In this document: in pieces, positions 45,001 through 52,151 of the stretch | Layout of the letters: each line of letters starts with the position of its first letter | Position numbering within the stretch: the first letter of the stretch is position 1 | Assembly (NCBI RefSeq): GCF_000003815.2 | Contig: NC_049995.1 | Location: 17,378,815 to 17,430,965, forward strand | Length of the DNA: 52,151 nucleotides | Reading direction: 5' to 3' | DNA from: Branchiostoma floridae | Lineage: Eukaryota > Chordata > Leptocardii > Amphioxiformes > Branchiostomatidae | Translations under genes and position numbers: made by a program | The notes under the pieces: model-generated | What the model was told of the DNA's origin: nothing | The model's input: the letters and a program-made list of their open reading frames with translations, nothing else | The model's database searches: none

Positions 45001-47665
45001 AAGATATTTGATGAATATGATTAATATGATGATAGCCATGTCGTTTAATGTTTGTACCAAAATGGAGAAGATTTAAAAAAATAAACCATCAAGCTATAGA
45101 TAGTTATAAAAAAAGACAAACGCCATACCTTCCTCTGTTTCCCTCTTCCGTCTCTTACGAAACCAGACCAAAACCACAACTGCAGCTATCACAATGATGA
45201 AGATCACCCCTCCAAGTACGCATGCGATGATGGCCTCTGTGTTCAAACCCTCACTTTCGCCGGATGGGTTGGGCTGCTGAACAGCCTCCAGCCCCAAAGT
45301 CCTGTCCAGTTTTGTTGTGGAAAACTTCTCCTCTGTTGGCACTGGAGTCCGGGATGTGGATGGATGAGTTGCCATGGCACCTACTGAGGGCGTGGTCATA
45401 ATGGTTGTCATGGCAGCCGATGTGGGCGTGGTTACAGCGGTTACCATGGCATCTGAAAATGGGTTATTGACGCTTAGAAATCGATGAGCTGAAAAAAGTT
45501 GTGACGTTAAAACGTATATTTCCCTCTATGTTAAGAGGCCCGTTTTTGCCTTTACACTCTAGAGAACTTTTGAAGACTTTTTGTTTATTACGAGTTCAGT
45601 GGATGGCTGGTCGCCATCCGATCCTTGGATCTATCCGCTCCACCAAGATGGGGCCAAACTTATAATACCTTCCATACTCCTTTCACATCAGAGCCCATTT
45701 ATTTACCTTCCCTCAACCGAGGTTGAGGCCGATACCGACTTCCATACACCTTTGACTCTTTGCTGACGTCACAATTCCGGTCTGGATGTGTGACATAGAC
45801 TTTGGGTCATTACAGTTTAAAAACGATCAAAGGACTAAACGAAAGCTTGTTGGTAAGCGCTTTAATTTTGTGTATGGTTACAAAATATTCCTTGCTGTAA
45901 ACTTACCACCAACTTGGAGGCGAATGTTCTTCCGTCCCTGTCCGATGGTCCCGCTCACTGAGCACACATAGCTGCCTGCACTGTCTGGTATAGCCGTGAA
46001 CTCGGCTGTGTAAGAGCTGCCTTGTGGATTTTGTGTCCCCTGAATGGTTTGTCCTGTGTCCTCGTGAGTCCAGGTGAAACTGTCGGGACTCCCGTCATCC
46101 ACAGAACACGTGATCGCCACCTTCTGTCCGATAGTTGCCGGGTTAGGAGAGGCGCTGACTGTGATGGCTGAAAAAAATGTGGTATACAAGTGAGCCCGTT
46201 ACCGGTATCAGTTGATGTTACAAAGTCCTAACCCCATACTGTGCATAGAGAGTGCTTAACGGTAAAGAAAACGAATGAGATGAGATGAGCTGAGAGATTG
46301 GAAAATATACGTGGAAGATATAGAAAGAGTTGAAAGAGAATGTAGGAATGTAACATACTTGCAAGGGAGGAAGAAATAAAGGAAGGACGAAAGGTAAAGA
46401 AAGAAGCAGGGGAGAAAGAAAATAGGAAAGAAAGAAAGAACGAAATTAAGAAGACGAAGAAAAAAGACGGGCCAAGCCACCTAAAATGTAAACGTATCTG
46501 GCTGGACGAAATTGAAAACAAAAGTTTTCGTCTCACCAAACACTCGTAACTCCATCCGTGGCCCCGGAGCGACCCCTGGCTGTCGGAACTGGAAGTACCC
46601 TCCCGTCACGGCGTCGCTGGGCCTCAGGTCCGTGATTCTAACCGCGGCCGGCCCCTGGTGCTGCCCGGGCTCTCCACTAGAGATCAGCGACATCCGGCCT
46701 CGGAACTGCTCAGATACGCTCGCCATGTCCACAACGAAGCCTGGGAATAAACAGTTTAGGTCTGTGTCTTAAAAAGCGTTGCCGATCCTTCAACCCCCTC
46801 TTGAGTTGTTCTCTTTCAAAATCTGAAACTATACCGGCTCCAGGAGCTAACCCTAACCATAAACAAGAGCTATCTATCACTCAAAATTCACAACCACCAT
46901 GTCCAGAACTCGAGATATCAAATCCGGAATTTCTGTTGCAGTACCGTAATACGCCGCTGGAGGAAAAAATCTAATCATGTTACACATGTACCAAATATGA
47001 ATACAATCCATTCATGCCTTCTAGAGTTATGCTGTCCATCCACAAGCATACCTACATAAACTATTACACAAACGCTAGCGAAAAAAAACTTCTTAGCGAG
47101 GGTATTAATGAAGACCTACCTGCCGGCCAGTCCAATACCGTTTGGTTTGTGCCATCAGATCTCACGATCGTCAGCTCCAGCCTCTTGGTTTCGTCAAACT
47201 CAGGAAAACTGGTCAGGCTAAAGAGCACCGTTCCACCTTCAAATCCTGTGGGAAGTAAACAATGGAGAGGTCAAGGTCTTGAAAAGATCTCAGGACATCT
47301 AGGATAAACAAATTTATCTATTTAGTTTTACCACATTTGAGGAAGGCTTAATATAACAGGTGATTATTACGTTTTTTTTTTCTAAAGATGTCAACCTGGA
47401 GACCAGACAGTAAGGGAAGAAAAGGACCCCTACTCTTTGGCAGGACAATGGATTCCACCGGTGCATCTGTCCTGATGTGCAGCTTGTACTGCTCAGTACA
47501 CATCTTGTGTGTTACGCCTTAAGTCAACTTACCTGTTATGCAAACAAACAAACAAACAAACAAACAAGCAAAAATCTTACCTTGCACGTCCTCACCATGG
47601 ACACATGTACAGCAGCACAGAAGAAGAAGGATTCCGCAAAACACTACAGTTCTGATGGTAGCCAT
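42084..47665 (-). CDS. Type I Ig-domain receptor with a C-terminal death domain (10 exons)
   Basis: Exons 47665-47581, 47245-47120, 46740-46537, 46167-45907, 45452-45129, 44945-44905, 44591-44558, 44064-43124, 42822-42681 and 42298-42084 have GT-AG borders and join in frame to 790 aa. Exon 1 is a signal peptide (MATIRTVVFCGILLLLCCCT). Exons 2-3 form a V-type Ig-like domain without the usual cysteine pair; exon 4 is an Ig domain with both (ITCSV, YVCSV; about 139-225). A Thr/Pro/Ser stalk, a transmembrane helix (about 300-323) and RKRRKR follow. Exon 8 is a 314-codon low-complexity cytosolic linker with an internal repeat (ADDNTDPK, TDDNTDPK). Exons 9-10 are a death domain (about 673-790; NWKILADRLG, RHWQRT, TLQNLRTILQDMGRADLV). 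It probably recruits death-domain adaptors at the plasma membrane. The ligand is unknown, and I recognise no named orthologue. Confidence 0.85.
46290..46480. repeat. Purine-rich (GAAA)n tract in intron 3 of the receptor gene
   Basis: About 190 bases almost free of pyrimidines on the plus strand (GGAAAG, AAGAAAG). On the sense strand it is a long pyrimidine tract. Confidence 0.8.
47545..47575. repeat. (CAAA)n microsatellite just inside intron 1 of the receptor gene
   Basis: CAAACAAACAAACAAACAAA begins just inside the exon 1 donor at 47580. Confidence 0.85.
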
Positions 47666-49657
47666 GTCTGCATATCTTTTTTCTTCTAGGGCTTGTTTTC
47701 AAACAATACTGGTGGGGAGGGGTGGGTACTATGTAGCGGCTGTCAGTTGTGGAGAATCCTATCAGTGGTCTTCAAGGCATCATCTTGACCAGAGCTGGGC
47801 TAACTCCTGTGGTGCCCTTGGGTATACCTACAATCAATATAGAAGGCAGCGTTCCTGAGGCGTAGCCAAAAACCATGAAATGTTCGAAAATAAAAACACA
47901 TCAGCGCAGTTACATCACAACTCGCTAGGACATCGCAAATACTTTAGCTATATGCCACCCAGATTTGTATCTGCATCTACATTGTGGCCGCTCTGGCTGT
48001 ATATGTAACAAAAAAGAAGGCTCCGGCTCTAAGGCGTCGCCAAAAACAATGTCAAGTCTCAAAGTAAGCGCAGGTAATTGCAATTCGTACTTAAGTCGCT
48101 AGGACACCCTCGAGCCATTTTGCCACATTCCGTAACAGTTCCTCTTGAAGTGAAAGGTATTTGTTACACTAAAATCACGACATTATGCAAACAAGACAAA
48201 GGCGTACTGAAAGGTGGCTAAACCGATACAACAGGTGAATCAATGTTTAAAACGTAAGTCAAGAAGCAACAGTCCGGGATAGTCATACAAGTCGACTTGG
48301 CTTGTATTGTTGACAGTCCCGTGCATGCTTGTTTTTCTAATACACAGCATCTAAGCTTGGTCAGAACACTAATTAAAAGCTACTGGGTCACTTAATTAAC
48401 TTAAATTACTTCAAATGATATAACAAGTTTCTCGATGTATACATCAAGGGTTTAACAATGGCGAAACACAACAAAGAACTTGAAGGCGGAAGTGAAAGGT
48501 ATCAAAAAAGTTGATCGCGTATAGCAAGTGTTGGCGACAAAAGGCACAGAACATTGCGTTACAGGTGCATATTTAACCTAAATACCAGACCCGCTAAGCT
48601 AAAGGATATTAAAGCTTGTTGAGGGGAAGGCCGCATGCCCGCTGTCATATATAGTTTCCATGATATTCAATCTACCGCAATTATGTGGTCACTTGTCAAA
48701 CTTGGTGGCCTGGGGCCATATGGCTTCCCTGCCGAAGTTATTTAGCCTACCGTGTGCTGGCCTTGCAACCAGGCTAGCCGATATGCTAGTATACAAGAGA
48801 ACATCAAAGCCTACTCATGGAGTGAACGTGTTTTGGCTAACAAAGTTAAAAGAGATTGTAGTACATTGTACCTGTTGTCACCGGGTCTTCTTCCACTTTT
48901 CAGGTAACTTCAACACCTTGAGAGCACACACCGTCTCCGAGCACAAAGGTGACCACCTCCATATTTGGTCATGCTATGCGCTGATTGGTCGGGTTGCCAC
49001 TAGCTTCCCTGCTCCGATTGGTCAGTATTTTTGGTAGTTTCGATATGACGTCAGTTGGTGTTTGTAGGCGTGCCCCTTTCACATTCATAAAGTTTGGGAC
49101 TCTCCAAGGCCACTTGCTCCAAGGCTAGAGGTTTAGGCCCCGGCTGGTTTTCGACATTGCAATATTTTTCAAGAGGTAAAATACAGGAAAAATCATGTCC
49201 ATAGCAGAAGTGCTGACACGATCATCTTGTCAATAGGAATAAGATAAGAGGCAGTATCGGGCATGTGGTAGGTTGGCATTGCTGGAGTGTAACAAAATGA
49301 TAAAAGAAATAGTTTTCCTGAAGTTAGGCGAAAATAACTGTGGGCGTTATCAATAAGATTGATTTGCTGTGGCCTGTATTAATATCATCTGGTGTATTTT
49401 GTCAGCCAGTAGGTACCCCAAGTATGAGTAACTAATGAGGCTGTTTAACGTGGTGGATCGAGGGCCAGGGATCGGGTGTACCAACGCGCCACGCGGCCGT
49501 AGCTTTTAATGTTCCAACATTCCGACTGGACGGACCCATTATAACGGGAGGTTTTTCATACTTTCGTGGTAGAAGACATGAAGAAAGTGGAAGAAACTTG
49601 AAAGCGGATGAGACTGGAGTGACACCATCGCCCCCCTCCCACCCGACACATCCGAAG
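47666..49657. promoter_or_regulatory. Shared intergenic region of the divergent Ig gene pair
   Basis: About 2 kb between two head-to-head start codons. It holds an imperfect direct duplication (47857-47965 against 48030-48130, both with a GCCAAAAAC and CGCTAGGACA phrase). Near the plus-strand gene there are two ATTGG (inverted CCAAT) boxes in GATTGGTC (about 48983 and 49016) and a full palindromic CRE, TGACGTCA, at 49046-49053. About 49097-49150 has a single TCTCCAAGG...AGAGGTTTAGGC end related to MITE family 1. No further coding exon was found; the 48660-49037 ORF is not convincing. Confidence 0.4.
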
Positions 49658-50354
49658 ATGGCCAGAAGTTGGAAACGTGTTTTATTGGCGGTATTTCTGC
49701 TGATGTTCGGGGGTCTCACCTGGGCCGAGGACCAACAACAACAGACGCTGGAAGGTGAGTAAAGTCTTGACAGTTCATCAGGCATATGATATATAGCTTC
49801 AGGCAGATTGTATCATATCTGTGAAGCTGAGAAAAATGGGCAGTTCCATAAAACTTGAATGTGGAGGGGGGTGGGGGTGTAAGAGGTAACGTTACTGTAC
49901 AAAACCAGGTCAGGTTTTGTCCTTACACTTGTCCTTACCCTTCTTGCCCAGTAATGTTGTTGTTGTTGTAATGCATAGATATAGTAATAGTGACTTTCCA
50001 GAAATCGCCTTCCCAATGAAAGTTTCCAATCCGAAATTCAGAAGAAAAGTACCTTATTGCAGGCATCCATATACATGTACTCTGCATACTCTTTGGAATA
50101 AACTGTTTATTCTTTCTATTATCTTAATGAAAGTTAACTACTAGTACATCCTGGTCAGTTTACTTTCAAACGCAAGCTAGATGCCTCCAGTCCAAGCACT
50201 GATATTTCTTTTCTTGTTTTCTTCACAGTTTCACTTGGTGGTGTTCTAGTTCTCACATTTCAACCTTTTGACAGAAATAAGATGTTTCTTGTCAAAAGGA
50301 AGGAAGGTGAAGTTACTAACATCAAGGTGCGGACCTGGAGTAGCTGGACTGCTG
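49658..50354 (+). CDS. 5' end of a second Ig-type receptor gene (partial, enters the gap)
   Basis: Exon 1 (49658-49754) encodes a signal peptide (MARSWKRVLLAVFLLMFGGL) and ends in phase 1 at GTGAGT. Exon 2 (50229-50354) follows a TTCTTCACAG acceptor, encodes VSLGGVLVLTFQPFDRNKMF and ends in phase 1 at GTACGT. Exon 2 is 126 bases, exactly the length and phases of exon 2 of the Ig-death receptor on the other strand; both read x-GG-x(1-2)-VL-x-(F/T) and end W-x-A-G. This is best read as a divergent paralogue whose Ig exons lie in or beyond the 100-N gap at 50692. Whether it also has a death domain cannot be seen. Intron 1 (49755-50228) holds nothing recognisable. Confidence 0.7.
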
Positions 50355-50627
50355 GTACGTTTAGAAATCGTTTTGCTGTCTCTTGTTGTCACCATCGTGT
50401 CTGTGACAGTCCGTCTATTCCTATGGCAATAAGTGGACCCATGTCATCTTTTCTAAAGTTCCCTGGGTTTAGATACATGATTAAAACAATTAGCAACAGA
50501 CTACTAGTATTTGTACATATATATATTTATAATGACATCCTCTGACAACTTCAAAAATTTGTTTACACTTTTTAAGAAGAGAGAAGAGACATACATAATA
50601 ACAGTGTACAAAATACTTTTCTGAGCC

Positions 50628-50791
50628 AAGTTGCACAGTGTGCAACCTGGGGCAAAAATAGGTTGCACAGCTGAATTTCAAGTTGCACCACNNNNNNNNN
50701 NNNNNNNNNNNNNNNNNNNNNNNNNNNNNNNNNNNNNNNNNNNNNNNNNNNNNNNNNNNNNNNNNNNNNNNNNNNNNNNNNNNNNNNNNNN
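50628..50791. other. Short GTTGCAC repeat and assembly gap
   Basis: AGTTGCACAG, GGTTGCACAG and AGTTGCACCA recur within 60 bases up to 50691, where 100 N begin. The gap size is a placeholder, so the distance across it is unknown. Confidence 0.95.
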
Positions 50792-50895
50792 CGTAAGGAA
50801 ATTGGAAAGTTGTGTCCTTGTTCAATGCACCACAGCCAGAATCGCGGCTTCTACGTCACGTGCAACACAGACAAGCCGCTAGACAGCATACTTAC

Positions 50896-51015
50896 CTGGC
50901 AGAGATGGCACGTTGATCATGAAGGACGTCCGTCCAGAGCGAGGGTTGGCCATTGCACACCCGGCCAGCTTGACCTTTGCGATTGGGGGTGGAACGTACG
51001 GTAGTGCAATGCACC
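50896..51015 (-). CDS. Candidate orphan exon, weakly galectin-like
   Basis: A 120-base minus-strand stretch between an AG (51017-51016) and a consensus CAG|GTAAGT donor (50895) is open in phase 1/1 and encodes ALPYVPPPIAKVKLAGCAMA followed by NPRSGRTSFMINVPSLPG. The R..FMINV-type strand after a K-x-x-G context vaguely recalls a galectin beta strand. The upstream pyrimidine tract is poor, no partner exon is visible and the gap interrupts the downstream side. It could be chance. Confidence 0.25.
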
Positions 51016-51458
51016 CTAGCGATTCCAGCTTTTTGCCCATTCTTTACTATGTATTCTAGCGATTTAAATATGATTCGAAATCTAAGCAATGAGGTGCTGT
51101 CTGTAACTTTTAACTGGGCATTACTGTTTGAACATCTATTTCGCTTTTATTTCACGTTTTTAGACGATGATAATATGATATAATATAAAAGAAACATACA
51201 ATATAATATAATATTAAGAATTTTATTCAAGAAACTTTGCCGCTGCCGTTAGCATTACCCAGAGGGCACCACGAGGAGGTGGCAGGCGGACTTTGCCCTC
51301 CAAAATATTTACAGTGTATATACAGTATTAACAGTGTATATACAATATTTACAGTATATATACAATATTAACAGGGTATATACAATAAGTACAGTGGGGT
51401 TGACTGAACAGCCATCATACAATATTTACATATGTACAGTCCAGAGGAATGTCAACAT
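51016..51458. other. 3' flank of the right-edge ORF
   Basis: AT-rich. AATAAA on the minus strand at 51227-51222 could end the right-edge transcript. 51305-51395 is a tandem repeat of about 20 bases (TATACAATATTTACAGT-like units). Confidence 0.5.
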
Positions 51459-52151
51459 CTACGTCTGCAGTTTGTCCACTTCTGCTTTGAAGTGTTCAAA
51501 GTCTCTGAAGACAAGGTGGGCAAGGGCCTTAGATGTGGATCTCCTTGTTGCTTCACAGTAGTTCTTTGCCCTGTATTTTCGATGGCCTTGCGTTGACAAA
51601 CCACAGAGAGAGCAATTGTTCTGCTGCACTTTGGGGCGCTTCATGATGGCCGTTTTACACTCGTTCTTTCTCTTATAGAAAGTTGACCGTGCCATCTGCT
51701 CTGTCTCTGATAAAGACAGAGCAGAGCCTGACGTGGTGGGTTGGGGAGTGAGAAAGCAACTTGTGGAAGGTTGTTGTACTAGTACTTGGGTTGCTGACGA
51801 GCTTGATGTTGATGGTATGGGAACAAAGTGCTCAAGCCTCGACTTCAACACCCTGGTGCCAGCCAGACTGGGGATGGCTATGTACTTTGTCTCCGGCCTG
51901 TTTGTGACGGGCAGCACTGTTGGTAGCTCAGGGGCTGGTGGTGGGTCTGCAGATGACACACTCTGCTGGCGACGCATCATGGCCAGTCCCTGGTCCGTCA
52001 CATTCTGGCGTGCCAGGGCCTCCTGTCTGCGGATGAACTCCCTTACACTCTTGGCATTGATCTTGAGTAGGGGGATCCCCAGCTTGCTCAGCACAGGGTC
52101 GTCCACAACGACCCTGTGCTGAAGGCGCTGGTAGAGCTGCACAACACGTGT
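51459..52151 (-). CDS. C-terminal part of a transposon-type protein (open to the window edge)
   Basis: The frame is open from the right edge to the stop at 51459, about 230 aa. The first half contains a helix with KSVREFIRRQEAL; a Ser/Pro-rich middle (TSSSSATQVLVQQPSTS) follows; the end has a possible zinc finger (NCSLCG...H.KY...YC). Similar C-terminal tails, with a C-x2-C ... H ... Y-C element after a low-complexity region, are common in repetitive deuterostome proteins of transposon origin. No ATG lies in the visible part, and the first usable codon is GTG, so the start is outside. The family is not assigned; an ordinary host gene is not excluded. Confidence 0.5.
   Translation of the reverse strand, partial: TRVVQLYQRLQHRVVVDDPVLSKLGIPLLKINAKSVREFIRRQEALARQNVTDQGLAMMRRQQSVSSADPPPAPELPTVLPVTNRPETKYIAIPSLAGTRVLKSRLEHFVPIPSTSSSSATQVLVQQPSTSCFLTPQPTTSGSALSLSETEQMARSTFYKRKNECKTAIMKRPKVQQNNCSLCGLSTQGHRKYRAKNYCEATRRSTSKALAHLVFRDFEHFKAEVDKLQT

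Noticed and set aside
48660-49037. 125-codon plus-strand ORF in the divergent promoter region
   Set aside because: No domain, no signal peptide, lies among promoter-like motifs and repeats.
51733-52122. 129-codon plus-strand ORF
   Set aside because: Antisense shadow of the right-edge minus-strand ORF.

Overview
This is animal genomic DNA, most likely amphioxus (Branchiostoma). Genes are split by short introns with GT-AG sites. Intronless TRIM-NHL genes, an immunoglobulin/death-domain receptor and a dense load of short foldback elements, SINE-like copies and LINE tails all fit a cephalochordate. All exon boundaries were read by eye from splice consensus and reading-frame continuity; no search was run. 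A 100-base run of N (50692-50791) marks an assembly gap.

Left third (1-23 kb): tandem duplications. A two-exon gene on the minus strand (7568-3574) encodes a secreted, extremely repetitive Arg-Pro-Asp-Gly/Arg-Pro-Tyr-Gly protein. A paralogous TATA box and signal-peptide exon lie at 584-462, with the rest off the left edge. Next come two tandem units, each with an intronless RING/B-box/NHL TRIM gene (14802-12949 and 20573-18729) followed by a two-pore-domain potassium channel gene. The channel is complete in the second unit (22964-21918) and only a broken 3' remnant in the first (16670-16383). A third copy of the TRIM 5' flank is fused to that remnant.

Middle (24-40 kb): two multi-exon genes on the minus strand. 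A 14-exon gene (36274-24387, predicted 839 aa) has an N-terminal transmembrane segment and three tandem FAM151/menorin domains. A six-exon gene (40243-37497, predicted 274 aa) is DDAH-like but has substitutions at several expected active-site positions, including the usual catalytic cysteine.

Right (42-52 kb): a ten-exon minus-strand gene (47665-42084, predicted 790 aa) encodes a type I receptor with a signal peptide, two Ig-like domains, a transmembrane helix, a long linker and a C-terminal death domain. A plus-strand gene with matching first exons starts at 49658, head to head, and is lost in or near the gap. The right edge holds a transposon-type C-terminal ORF.

The most novel-looking items are the repeat protein, the triple FAM151 protein, the divergent DDAH, the Ig-death receptor with its divergent partner, and two cases where a piece of an exon with its 3' splice site has been copied into the neighbouring upstream intron.
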